Origin: Calcarisporiella thermophila CBS 279.70
Lineage: Eukaryota; Calcarisporiellomycota
Assembly (NCBI RefSeq): GCF_041956535.1
Contig: NW_027192208.1
Span: forward strand, 444,492 to 508,491
Reading direction: 5' to 3'
DNA: 64,000 nucleotides
Each line of letters opens with the position of its first letter. The stretch's first letter is position 1. The position numbers were made by a program, and so were the translations under genes. Of this stretch, positions 47,648 to 59,900 are shown piece after piece. The notes under the pieces were generated by a model, which was not told the origin of the DNA, made no database searches, and worked only from the letters and a program-made list of their open reading frames with translations.

Positions 47648-48132
47648 ATGACTGACGCTCAATCTACTGGAAATGTTAGCATATTGCTACACGCATTCAA
47701 GACTAAATTATTTATACGAACTTTTATATATATTTTTAGGCCGCTTTTATTAAAGCATCTGAAGATGTTAAAAAGTTTACTTCTAAACCTACAGATGATG
47801 AGCTCTTGAAGTTGTACGCTCTCTTCAAACAAGGTATTAATGGTGATAATGACACTGGTAAGTTTAATAGGAGGATGTACTTAAGAATCTTGTTTACATT
47901 GAATAACATCCATTATGCCATATCTATCCTCTAGCTGCGCCTGGCATGTTTGATTTCAAAGCCAAATATAAATGGAATGCTTGGAATGATCTTAAAGGTG
48001 CATATTTGCGTTCTAATATTTTTATTTCATTATGAGTAATTGGGTATTCGCTTTTCTTTAGGAATGAGTAAGGAAGATGCTCAAGCAGAATACATTAAGC
48101 TTGTCGAAGAACTAAAGCCCAAATATAATTAA
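47648..48132 (+). CDS. ACB1: Acyl-CoA-binding protein
   Basis: Exons 47648-47674, 47740-47857, 47935-47997 and 48062-48132; 92 aa, the usual length. It is a cytosolic carrier of long-chain acyl-CoA. Seen: F-I-K-A-S-E-D-V-K, P-T-D-D-E-L-L-K-L-Y-A-L-F-K-Q (acyl-CoA pocket), F-D-F-K-A-K-Y-K-W-N-A-W (ligand-contacting Lys and Trp), then G-M-S-K-E-D-A-Q-A-E-Y-I. The first exon encodes only nine residues. The gene starts 188 bp after the MAP kinase stop. Confidence 0.95.
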
Positions 48133-48860
48133 GCTTATCGCAGAAATATTTTATTTTTGTCGACTTAATCACTTTATATGGAATCTTATTTTTAAAATAA
48201 AATGAATTCCCTTAACATTTAAGATTGACAATGGAAAAAGAGTCGCTACAGTTCAATTCCAATTTTATTTGGTTTCAGCACTATAGACTATCTGTTGATG
48301 AAATAGCATGCAAAAAAACTATAAAATAAATCAACAAATAAAAAAATAAACAAAAAGAAAAAAAAGAAAATATTAAATTTAATTTAATTTTTATTTATTT
48401 AAATTTTTTGGAAAATTTTTATTGGAGGTATTCAATTCTAATTTTTCGCCAAAATGAAATTTGAAACCTATAAAATTTAATGAAAATAATGTTCAGGTAA
48501 CTCGATATTAAATATTTGAATTTATATTTAATGTTAAGATATATTTTTTGGTTGAAAACTAAGTTAACTGACAGAAAAAGGGCAAGTATTCTATTTATAG
48601 CCAGAGTGTGGAAGAATTACTAAAGAAAAGGAGAGGAAGAGAGGGTTATATACTGCAGATATGGAATATGTATATAGAAAATACAATTGCAAACTGAAAT
48701 AAACATTTAAATCTACATCTATCATTAACAGTAATAAAACAAAAAATTACAAGGGAGGGAAGTAAGAGGGGGATATAAAAGAAATAAGAGAAATCAAATG
48801 AAAGGTTAATCAGGAAGAGATCTTTAGTTTGCAAGTAGTGTATGGATTAATGACAGGGTA
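48133..48860. other. Convergent intergenic, low-complexity A/T
   Basis: About 730 bp between the ACBP and bHLH stop codons. Contains long A-rich then T-rich low-complexity sequence (about 48320-48425). Nothing coding. Confidence 0.55.
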
Positions 48861-49676
48861 TTATTGTGCTGTTCCACCATTTTCAGATCGTGCTTGATTC
48901 TGACGTAAGAGCGATTCCAACTCTTGGTTTCTTGTAAGCTGTTGATGGAGTTGTTGTTGTAGCTGTCTAATATAATCACAGGAGCAACGTAGGATTATTC
49001 CTTTATTTGGCTTGACGTTTGGATCCATAAAATTCTCAGGAAGCAGTGTAGCGAGTTCTTGAATGCGATCATTAATATTATCGCGACGGCGACGCTCAAC
49101 TAAAGAAATTCACTAGATTGAGATACTCTCAAGATTAATTCCATATAAAAGACTTACCAGCATTGTGAGATTCTCTACGGTGCCGCCTTTTCTCTAACAA
49201 AAGCTGCGCGCTATAGAAAAACAGTTAATGCAGAGATAATTAAGAAAAAAAGTGAAATCTTACTGTTTATGATTGAGAATCTCCTCTTGTCCAAATAAGC
49301 CGTTAAGTAAAGCCATTTCACCTAGATTATACTGCAGTGAACGTGGGCGAGTAACTTGATCAAAATTTGAGCCTAGCCAGGATATGTTCGATGGCACTGA
49401 CATACTATGTAGTTGGAAAGAGCTTTCACCATAACTGCTCTGTGGTGATTGGCAAGCTACAGGCGCCTCTATGTCCGTCATATCGAAAAGCAGATCATGA
49501 TTGTCAGTGTATGGGGAATATAATGGTGCATCGACAGAAGATTGGCTAAAAGGGGAATCGGTAACGTCAGTTTGTCGAGGGGAGAGGTCTAGAGGGTCAA
49601 ATGCGTCTGGAATTTTGTCGCCAAGAGGTTTCTTAAATGTGTGAGTGGATCTTGACTGCTGTGGAAATGAGGACAT
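48861..49676 (-). CDS. bHLH(-ZIP) transcription factor, MITF/TFE-like
   Basis: Exons (minus) 49676-49264, 49204-49158 and 49099-48861; 232 aa. The acceptor of exon 2 must be the CAG at 49207-49205 rather than the TAG a few bases upstream; only then do the frames join. The first ~140 residues are Ser/Pro-rich and acidic. The basic region H-N-A-V-E-R-R-R-R has the His-Glu-Arg pattern for E-box CANNTG recognition. Then [15 protein letters not shown], a loop, and [15 protein letters not shown], the helix 2 pattern of MITF/TFE factors. A Leu/Gln-rich heptad region follows and could act as a short zipper. Exon 2 is only 47 nt. Confidence 0.9.
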
Positions 49677-49959
49677 GTTATACCTCTATTTTAAAGTAAG
49701 TAAAACAAACGCATGAAATGAAAAAAGAAAAATAAATTTGTAAAAGTAGAGAAGCGGAAGCTGTCAAAAATAAAATAATCAGTCCATGATTTGGCCCAGA
49801 GTATTTCTATTGGCTAAATGCAATGTAGTCACGGAAAATGACTGTTCCCATGACAATTTGAAGTTGAACTGAATCAGATCTGGATTTTTTTATTCTCTAC
49901 AGATTGACTTGTGTACATTATCCAATTCTTTATTTTTCCCCAAATTTCCATCCTTTAGC

Positions 49960-51330
49960 ATGTCCGATATAGAAGATCTCGCTCCACTTGAGCCTACTCT
50001 CCAGAACGTTCTCGATCAAACATCTCTTCACTGGATTTTCGTTGGAGGGAAAGGTGGTGTCGGAAAAACGACTACATCTTGCTCTCTTGCTGTTCAGCTT
50101 TCAAAAGTAAGAGAGTCCGTACTCTTGATTTCAACAGATCCTGCCCACAATCTGTCAGATGCATTTGGTCAAAAATTCAGCAAAGAAGCTACTCTAGTAA
50201 ACGGCTTCAATAATCTTTATGCTATGGAAATTGATCCTACATCCAGTATTCGCGAGATCATTGAGCAAAGTATTATAAGATTTATAAATTTATTTCATCT
50301 CTAGGAGATTGATATACATTTTATTAATATTAGCTGAGCAACAAGGTGGTGCAATGAGCTCAATCATGCAGGACTTAGCATTCGCTATTCCCGGTGTTGA
50401 TGAGGCAATGGGATTTGCAGAAGTGATGAAGTAAATAACATTCTTTTCTATTAATGTTTCCATCATTAACAAATTTTTTAGACAAGTCAAAAATATGCAA
50501 TTTTCAGTTGTCGTTTTCGATACTGCTCCCACTGGACATACTCTTCGCTTCCTCTCATTCCCGAGCGTGTTAGAAAAAGCTTTGGGAAAGGTATCTCAGC
50601 TTAGTGGGCGGTTTGGTCCTATGATTCAACAGGTAAATTTTTTTTCATTTTTGCGATTCGCTATTCTATGACAATTCTAATCTCCCCCATTATTGCACCT
50701 TTAAAGATGTCTGGTATGATGGGTATGAACTCTGACCAAGAGGACATGTTTAGTAAGCTCGAATCGATGCGTGGTGTAATTGCTGAAGTCAACAAGCAGT
50801 TCCAAGATCCCGTACTTACTGATTTTCTGTCATTTCCACGCAATATTGCTCAAACAGCTTTTTACTCCTTATTTAGGATACGACTACTTTTATTTGTGTG
50901 TGCATCTCTGAATTTTTATCGCTTTATGAGACTGAACGTATGATACAGGAGTTAACTGCTTATCATATCGACACTCACAATATCGTTGTAAACCAACTGC
51001 TATTCCCCAAAAAAGGTGAAGCTTTCTTTTATTATTATATTCAAACGCGCAAGTTTTAATCATGATTATACCTGTTATAGACTCCAATTGCGAGCATTGC
51101 TCTGTCCGCCACAAAATGCAGCAAAAATATCTCGAACAAATTCATGAATTATACGACGATTTTCATGTTGTCCAAATGGTAAGTTATATATATTAAATAT
51201 AAAGTATTATACCTTATTTAAATTGAGTGCCTTCTGTTAGCCGATGCTTACAAAGGAAGTTCGAGGTATTGAAGATATCAAACGTTTCGGCGAAATGTTA
51301 ATGCGGCCATATAAACCAACAGAAAATTAG
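49960..51330 (+). CDS. GET3: GET3 / ArsA-type ATPase (tail-anchored protein targeting)
   Basis: Exons 49960-50269, 50334-50430, 50482-50632, 50707-50811, 50877-51015, 51081-51178 and 51241-51330; 329 aa. Get3 dimers receive tail-anchored proteins in the cytosol and deliver them to the ER. Deviant P-loop [10 protein letters not shown], switch regions [10 protein letters not shown] and [12 protein letters not shown], the Met-rich client-binding segment (M-S-G-M-M-G-M-N), and the zinc-binding C-E-H-C pair in exon 6 are present. M-S-D-I-E-D-L is chosen over an in-frame ATG 51 bp upstream because it matches the family N-terminus. It is divergent from the bHLH gene (283 bp apart). Confidence 0.96.
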
Positions 51331-52463
51331 ATTATAACTAATCGCATCCTTTTCTCAAGATATACTTTATCGGATGAGAATAAAATGTTTGCCATGAAAA
51401 TCATGTTTTTCGTAATTATTTATCAATGGTCAAATTGGAGAAAGTGAAAAGTGTATTTATTGATAACTTAGGGAGCGCGGTAACCTACTAAAAAGATTCT
51501 TGCGTTAATCGTGATAAAAAAATGAGTACACACTAAAAATTCTTATTAAATCAGTTTATAAATATTATCATTTCAATCAAATGGTACGGACAAAAAATAT
51601 AAATTCATCATTTTAAGGAAGTATGTAGGTAAACAATGAATGAACACTAACCTGTCTAAAATATTTAGTGTGGATTTACCTATAAATAAGGGATATGAGT
51701 TAATCTTGATACGATATATTAAAAAAAAGTATATTATGAAAAAATCAGTAGGTTAATAAAGTTCATCATTGGAAAACCATCTTGAAAATAGATCCGATTT
51801 AAAGATACATCATATTTGTGTAAAACTTGTAAGAAATAAAAGTGCCTATTTACCTTATTGAGAATGCAGCGAGAATGTTGTCTACATTAAATTAAAATGT
51901 TAATATCAATATAATAATTAAAAATTGTTGTTTTTTTAAAAAAATGTCAGTCTCGAAAAAAACGTAATCATTATACTTCATTATAGCGTATATATAATAT
52001 AGCCATCATCCATAAAGTCATTTGAGTATTATCATAGGAAATGCTTACCTCTGAATAAGACAATAAACAAAAATACGAAGGTGTGCATCTCGAGTAAGCA
52101 AACTGTTTATATATACACATTGCTGCGCCATAAACAATTCGCTCCAAAAAAATGAGGTTTCTAAAATTGGTTTGAAGTGCCTCAATAGGATACAATATAA
52201 ATTAAACTACTTACGAACATTAACTATATCGTTAGATAGTTTAAATGTAGGTTTCGAAGGGAGGAACTTAGAAGTAGAATGGGTTCTCCTGATAACTTTT
52301 CAAATAGTATTTGATTGTATTATAGAGTTAACTTATATTCCATGCTGCTCTATATAATATACTCTAGACTTTCATGTTTATTATATTGCGTGTGCATTTA
52401 GTATTTATGTAATAAGCTCATAAATAAACTGGCGTTATGTGATAGTAACTCAAATTTTTCAAT
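51331..52463. other. Convergent intergenic of about 1.1 kb, AT-rich
   Basis: Between the GET3 and PGS1 stop codons. AT-rich with short A and T runs; frames such as minus 52195-51971 carry no motif. No RNA gene recognised. Confidence 0.5.
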
Positions 52464-54424
52464 TTAAAGCATCGTTCGAACAACTGAAGTTGCGACACGC
52501 ACAAGATAGGGGACCTGTCGCTCTGGTTGCAGAAAAGTATTGTCATCCACAGGATCACAGTAGTTTCGCAGCAAATCCAGTTCCTAGAAGAGGAAGATAT
52601 TGAGATTTAGGCACAATATATCCAGAAGTTACTTGCTTAACCTTGCGAAGCATTGCCCGAAGTTTTTCATTTTTCGAGATCATAATTACTTGAGCTTCCA
52701 AATCTCTTTCCATTGACCGGTGTCCGAAGTTGGGGGAGCCAACCATCGTCAGGCAAGGTAACTCGTCTTGTGCGGGGGTACACCATAGACCTGCAGAATT
52801 CATCAGTAAACTTTGGGGAAATCGAAATAGTTAAAAGATATTATCCGAACCTTTGGCATGATAGGTCCAGCCCGGCCGATTGTATTCCTCTATAATAATT
52901 TTATCCAATTTATTGCGCTTTTTGATTTCATTATAGAAATTGTGTTCGATATAGGTATATGCGGCAGGAAGGTGTCTAGATACTCCTTTTGAATTAAAAA
53001 ATCCGTTGGCCTAGATACAAAATGTTGGACGCAGAAAAATTCATAAGCGTATTTTTTTAAAAAATAATTACTCATTTTACCTCGGGCGCTGCTGTTAGGA
53101 TTCGAAAACTTGAATTCATTTTTAAAACACGCTCTTTATATTTTTTTTCAAAATTGAAATATCCTGATGTAAGAGCAACAGACCATGGGTTTTCAATTGA
53201 ATTTCTCTGAACTATATCAAGTAGTCTTAATGTCACAACCTCATCTTGTCGTATTCCGAGAGGACCCATTTGGATTAATGGCATAACCAATGTATCATTA
53301 GAAGTAGGTGATTGATAAATCCGAGAAGAGGGCGCTTGTTGGATCCATCTCTGAATGAAATTGCGCATGCGCTTTGATGCTAAACTTTTAAACGCGATAC
53401 TTTGACGCACAGGATCTACGCTGTTGGCTGGTATACGCAGGCTGTATGGTCCACTCTCAGAATGCCTGGACGCATCAATATAATATGAAAATGAGGATAT
53501 AGTCTCGAGAAGTTTCGCGAAATAATCGGTGAGCTCAGGTGCGTCACCAAAGTATATATAGCGGTCTTGACGATTGGTAAAATAATCGCTACTTAAATTT
53601 GCTCTAGCATGTTGCATGCAACAATATTAGCAAAAATACTATAGCAAATGATGGACGGAAATAATAGTTACCCACTTAACACAAGATTGTTATCGAAGCC
53701 GTATGCTTTAATATGCTGCAAGCCGATACCTTCATTGAAGCGCTGAGGAAGTGTTCGTTTTAGTATGCCTGTAAGATCAGGTGTATGGTACAAAGATATA
53801 TGAACGCGATCTTTGAAATCGCGTACTAGAGGTGTAAGAAGAGATGCAGGACTGTTCTCACTTCCACGAGTCCCTCGTAGACAATCCATTAAAATATGCA
53901 CACGCAATTTCGAATTGTTTTCGAGCGCTTCTCTAATTGAGTTCACCTTATTAAGATGTCAGAAAATACAAGCTATATGTCGAACATTTAAATTCAAATA
54001 TTTACTAAGTCTAACTCGGCAGAGCCTATATATAATGCTGATAAGAAAATACGATCCTTTGCCTGAAGGATTGAAGACTGAACAAAGTTTTGGTTAATGC
54101 AACACACTTCATTCAGCTAAACATATAAATTCTTACCTTGAGCGTATTGTAAAACTCATCAGGAGTATAAATCGGAATAACAGCGTGACCATTTAAAGGA
54201 ATAACAGGTGCAAGATCGTACAATTCAGTAAACGGATTTAATTCTGGACTTTTCACTGTGGCTGTATCCGAAGTATTAGTGTAGGATCTGCGCAGAGGTA
54301 GCAAACATCTCAAAAATCGCGAGATTTTTGTACTATATCTCAAATTGGTTAGGACTACTCGCGATAATGATAATGCCATTAGAAATATAATGAACAATTT
54401 TTCTGTTACTACATTATTTGCCAC
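52464..54424 (-). CDS. PGS1: Phosphatidylglycerophosphate synthase, eukaryotic type (PGS1)
   Basis: Exons (minus) 54424-54137, 54077-54006, 53946-53672, 53603-53081, 53010-52851, 52790-52642 and 52583-52464; 528 aa. It makes phosphatidylglycerol phosphate from CDP-diacylglycerol and glycerol-3-phosphate, the committed step of cardiolipin synthesis in mitochondria. The N-terminus is basic and Ser/Leu-rich, fitting a mitochondrial presequence; in-frame ATGs at 54424 and 54379 are both possible. The phospholipase-D-type HKD motifs are H-I-K-A-Y-G-F-D-N-N (about 200) and H-A-K-G-L-W (about 437, assembled across intron 5), followed by G-S-P-N-F-G-H-R-S. Also seen: L-S-A-L-Y-I-G-S-A-E-L-D in the 72-nt second exon. 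Confidence 0.94.
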
Positions 54425-54644
54425 TTAGTTTGCATTTAAATTATGAGGCGCAGTGCCGAGTATTTTTATATAATAAATTAAGACCGATAAAGTCCGTGAA
54501 TTTGAAAACATGGGACTAGATGAGGTACGAATTTCAAGCAAATAAAATGTTAAAGAATATGTTTCAAGACTATACTTTTCAATATTTGAATAGACATCCC
54601 AAAATAGTGGCATATCCAAGGAAGAGTTTAAGAATAATTCTAAA
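54425..54644. promoter_or_regulatory. Compact bidirectional promoter between PGS1 and SAM50
   Basis: Only 220 bp separate the divergent start codons of two mitochondrial membrane-biogenesis genes. No classical TATA box in a convincing position was found. Shared control is an inference from spacing. Confidence 0.5.
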
Positions 54645-56588
54645 ATGGTAGACGAGGCGCGATATATAGAGGCAGTTAATAAATTAATGGATCTGGTAAT
54701 TAATATTTAACATCAGCAATCATTTTCTTTTGGTTAACATAGGATACTATCTTACCTTCTCTTATTTTTGCTAATAAGCTACACACGAAAAAAGATAGGC
54801 CTGCTCATCTGTTCAAATTAAGCGTGAACGGTGTAGCTCGTACGCGTGAGAGCTTTCTGCTTTCTGCCATAGAGCCCGCATTTCGTGCTCGAACCCTAAA
54901 AGATGTGCTCTATGAAGTACAGCTGGCTGCTGATCGCTTGAAACGGCTTGATTTATTTTCTGAAATAGATGTGCTATTGGATGTGCCAAAAGATCCTTTA
55001 GCAACGGAGGATGCTATGGAGTTAGTATTAAATGTGCGAGAAAAGTCTAGATTGTGGGTAAAGACTGGCACAGAAGTTGGAAATGGAGAAGGCAACATGG
55101 TAACTTCTAACAATTAATTCAAAAAGATATTATATAATCTATATACTTCCATTGGTTAGAATGGCTCGATTAACATTCGTAATTTATTCGGTGGAGCAGA
55201 GACTTTAGAAACTAATGTTTCTTTTGGAACGCGTACTAGTTCTGCATTTCAAGTAGTTTTTATTTATTTTCAAAATTAATATACCCCTTGCTAACCAACA
55301 GTAAAGTTTTGCCTAGCAAAACCAGTCAATGCTAGTCCCGATGCGAAGCTGGATATCAACGCTTTTAATGTAGTTCGCAATAATATGCTTTTTAATTCAC
55401 ACGAGGAAGTTATGCGGGGTATTGGGGCTCGATTTAGAGTAATATAGAAAAATATTTGCTCCACTAGTCTAACCTTACGCCCCTAATGGTTATATTTAAT
55501 ATAATATTAAGGGGATTTCAAATTTCGGATATCATGAGCTATCTTATGGAGCAACATGGAGGACTATCGATCGTTTGGCCAGTGATGCGTCATTAAGGTT
55601 AGTGGTCCAACTTCTTCATGAATCTTCAAATATAAACCCCTTACTTTATATTTCAATGTCAAGTGTTCGTGAACAAGCAGGACATTCCTTGAAATCTTCT
55701 CTCCAGCATATCTTCCAACGGGATATGCGAGATGATTCGGTATTACCATCCAAAGGTAATTTACTAATAATTAGTGTTAGTTTAACTTTTGTTAATATAT
55801 ATATATATATGTTACAATTTTAGGCTACTTTTTACGGCTGACTCAAGTAATCAATATTAGGAATCTCTCAAATGATTAGCTTCTAATATCAAAATTGTAA
55901 AAATTAAGGAATTTGCTGGTGTGGGAGGGGGCGATGTGAATTTTTTCAAAAACGAAATCGAAAGCCAGATTAATTTTCCACTTGGCAATGATTGGGTATT
56001 AAGTTTGTCAGCACGCGGAGGTTTATTACACTCTTTGAATGCTATACCGTCCAAGATTAATGACCGCTTTTTCCTTGGTGGTCCGCTGTCCGTCCGCGGA
56101 TTCCGTACATGTGGAATTGGGCCAAGGGACAAAAGTGCGTAATAAGTTACCCGCGCAATCATTTATTGAGACATTCTTTCTAAACAATTCATTTTATCAT
56201 AGAGGATGCACTCGGTGGTGATGCTTATTGGGCGGCTGGAGCAAGTCTGCTTGCTCCTCTCTATGGAAAACTTCGTGATTGGCCATTAAGATTGCATTTG
56301 TTTGCTAATGGAGGAAGTTTAATCCAAGTGAAGCCAGGTGAGTGCTCCGGAATCTTATATTTGTTTTACACATAGCTCATTATATACATTTATTATTTAG
56401 GGACGCCCGTCAAGGATTCAATTGCTTCACTTTACAGTACTCCCCCCAGTGCTTCATTTGGGTTTGGGCTTGTTTATCGCCATAGTGTCGTACGCATCGA
56501 GCTCAACTTTTCGCTCCCACTGTGCATAACCGCCACAGATCAAGTCAAGAAAGGAGTCCAACTTGGATTAGGGTTGAGCTTTATGTGA
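54645..56588 (+). CDS. SAM50: SAM50/Tob55, core of the mitochondrial outer-membrane SAM complex
   Basis: Ten exons: 54645-54695, 54743-55099, 55160-55252, 55307-55438, 55512-55597, 55664-55755, 55824-55846 (23 nt), 55909-56134, 56203-56337 and 56401-56588; 460 aa. An Omp85/BamA-family protein that inserts beta-barrels into the outer membrane. One POTRA domain (about 25-135: F-K-L-S-V-N-G-V-A-R-T-R) precedes the barrel, which begins N-I-R-N-L-F-G-G-A-E. Late barrel motifs are F-F-L-G-G-P-L-S-V-R-G-F (the L6-loop V-R-G-F), A-Y-W-A-A-G, and a C-terminal strand ending L-G-L-G-L-S-F-M. The 66-nt intron 55598-55663 has no stop in frame, but removing it gives gap-free agreement with the family. Confidence 0.93.
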
Positions 56589-56903
56589 AAGTTAACGTCA
56601 CCTTTTTATTTCAGGAAAAATATACATGCTGGCTCTATAATCAAATAAATTCGAATTAGAGATCTTTATTTGTTCAATCCATTACAATGATATATAATCA
56701 ATGCAGTAGCATACGATGCATATGAAAACTGAATATTTATTTCGTTTTTTTTACAAAAAACAAAAAACAAAGAAAAAAAATGAATTGAATAAATTTATAC
56801 CATTTTCTCTCTCATACTCCCGTACTCACATACAATAAAAGATAAAAAAGCTAGGCCAAACGTCCAATAAACGTATTTCAACATATCTCCAAGAAAGAAT
56901 CAA
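56589..56903. other. Convergent intergenic
   Basis: 315 bp between SAM50 and the 4E-T-like gene; A-rich run near 56750-56780. Nothing else. Confidence 0.5.
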
Positions 56904-59900
56904 TTATTGTTGATTCTCGCCAGAGCCCTGCATCGAAGCATACCGTTGCTGAAGATGAGGCGGAAGTTGATGCAGCGACTCAAGCATATGAGAGGGTGGG
57001 GTCATAGGGCCCGGTGGGCCACGTGCCATTGCGGGTATTCCGTTGGTCATGCCCATTATAGCTTGCGGGGGAGGGGGAGGAGGGTGCATTCCGCCATACG
57101 CGCCAACAGCCATTTGCCGAAGTAACATTTCATTTGGAGGCAAAAACATGCCAGGATGACAGTGCGGAGAAGGTGGTAATGGTCCAGGAGTTGGTGGTGG
57201 AAATAATGGCAATCGGGCAGGAAATCCCGACTGCGGCGCGTGTGGAGATAGAGGAATACCTTCCATAGGACCTCCGTGGTGATGGTGCATTGATGGCATG
57301 CCGATTCCAGGTTGAGGCGGTGGCAACGGAGGTTGCTGCTGTTGCTGATGGTGAGATGATGGACCAGAGTCTAAGTGGTCTCCAAAACCATTACCACTGC
57401 CCTGACGGATACCCATTCCTTGTTGTGCACGTTGAGATATCTGTTGATTCTGTGAATATGGAGGAAAATTAGGCATAAATGGTGCACGCATGTGCGCTGG
57501 TTGCTGCTGCATTTGAAAGAGATTCGTTGGAGCATCGCTTGCTCCCTGAACTGGATGTGTTAGGCGGCTAAATGTGGAGGTTGCATCAGAAGTATCTCTT
57601 GAAGGGTTGCTATACTGGTCCAAGTGAGATCCTTGATGTCGTAACTGTTGTCGTTGCATCATCTCAACTGTATTTTCATTAGGCACAGTCTGAGGCGAAA
57701 CGTGTGTGTTAAGTTGGGGAGAAGTTTGTTTTACAGCAGACACAAACTTGATCGAAGGGGAAGAAGAGGCTGATGAATTTTTAGATCCAATATCTGCTTT
57801 CTTAGTAAGTTGTCGATAAACAGATGTAGGTACGTTGCCACCGAATAGAACATGAATCGGTTTTCGCTTTTCAATTTGATCATCAGAATCCTTAGCAGTA
57901 TAGCTGTCTTCTTCTTTAATCACTTGTGCAGATCCTCCAAGAGGGGTATTCTCTTGATTGGCAGGTTGAGTATTCTCAGATATTGTTGAGTGCCTTCGTG
58001 ATCCAGAAGAGAGTTCCGATATAATAGATGGGTCTGGTGGAAGCTCAGTCGTAGTTATTGAACGAAGGGTAGTCTGTGAAACAAGAACGCTCGTATCTTC
58101 GCGAGGATTCGGAGAAGTTTTAAAGTCAATTGTCAGAGAATTGGACGCGGGGGATTGTCCATCCTTTAAAAGAGTTATTTAGTCAATCACACAATTTTGA
58201 AAATGGCTGTGTGCTAACATACCTTAGCTTTAGAAAGGACTTGCATGACTTTGCTAAATCCTGCAATATCTTCTTCTGTTGGGGCTCCAGTCGGAAATGA
58301 ATATGAAGGTCCATCAACTCCCATAGATTGCAACAGTTCTGCTTCAGAGAGCATTCGGCTTTCGTCATGTGTGGTCGGGGAAAGAGGTTGTGCGGGCGCG
58401 CCAAGTGGTACTTGACTCTGAAACAGAGTCTCCAATGAAATAGATTTCGGTTGCTCTTTAAGTGGGACTGCAGAAGTATTGAAGGCAGAGCCTTCAGAAG
58501 ACCGGCTTGAAAAGAATTTAGCGAATCGCGAGCCACCAGTCTTATTGCTATCCGGATCCAAACTCTTTGCAATGGTAAGCTTAGCAAGCTTATCTTCAGC
58601 AATAGCCACGTTATGTTGGACTACAAATTTCTCAAATGCAGAGAGCGAGTCAAACGAAGGATCTCCTCCCTTCGCAAAAAAGCTGTCGGTAGCCGCGGCT
58701 TTTAAGCTTTCGGAGCGTGGTTCATCTATTAATGAGGATGAGTAAAACGAGCATTGGATTCTTTTGTGTTTCATTAATTGCATACCAGTTGATTTAGATA
58801 AAGCATTTTCAACCATCTCAGATTCGCTTTTAGATATTTCATTGTCTTTCTCTCGTGATTTAGCAAAATGCTCTGCTTGATCGATCCTCCATGACACACT
58901 TGAGTCTGCTCTTGAAGAAGTCTTGGTAGAATCCTCCTTTTTAATTTTTTCATTTTGTCGACGATCTCGCTCTTTCATGCGAGCCTTCCATTCCTCCAAA
59001 TCCTGCATAGGGGGCGCCTTCATTTCATTTCCAAGAGCTGATTGTTTATCTTGCTCAGCTGCAGGGTCATAGTCCATCCATTCAGGTTTCTCTGAGCGTT
59101 CAAAAAATCCCTGATCGTCGCGACCCGAACGTCCAGCTATTAAATTTAAAATTTATGAAAAATTGCAAATATGCAATAAAATAGGGAAAGAAAATCACCT
59201 TCTCGCTTATTAAAGTGCATATTTTCACCCTCTCTTCGCTGGCGATTAAACGTACGATCTCCCTGTCCGGATAAAGTATTTCTCTCCTGGCGATTCCGCA
59301 CCTCTCGAAAATTAAACTGTCCTTCTGAAGAAGTCTTTTCATTCGAATTAAAAGATCTTGTTTGTTGGTTTAGGATCCCACGCTGTGCCCGCGTATCTTC
59401 ACGACCAATGTTACTCCGGCCACTACGTAAATCCTCGCCCGCCTATGAGATAATTTAGCATTTTCTTAATTACAGAAAAACATTCAATATTACCTGTCGC
59501 TGTCTAAAAATATATTGGCCACTAGAACGTGGGCTGGACACAGCTTTTTCTTCACTCGAGTATTGTTTCAATCCACCAGAACTTGATGAAGCAAAATTCA
59601 TTTTGGGGGGCCCAAGAACAATGTTTTTCTCTAGAAAACATGATGTATAAATTATTGAGTGGTGTAAATTAGTGATTTATGGTTGCTTACCTCCACGAGA
59701 CTTTCCTTCAGTAAGTGCAGATTTATTCTCCCCATTTTCGGCAAACGAATATAAGCTGTCATTTTCATCGTTAGTATTTAAGAAATATACAGAAATATTA
59801 ATGAGGTAAAAAAAACCTGTCATTTCCGTCAGTATATTTTCTGTGATGTGTCTCTCTATTAGGGGGTGGATATTCCCTATTGAAAACAGAATTTCAAAAA

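Noticed and set aside
48320-48425. A/T low-complexity block as a possible origin or centromere-like element
   Set aside because: Simple A-rich and T-rich runs between convergent genes; no defined origin consensus can be applied here.
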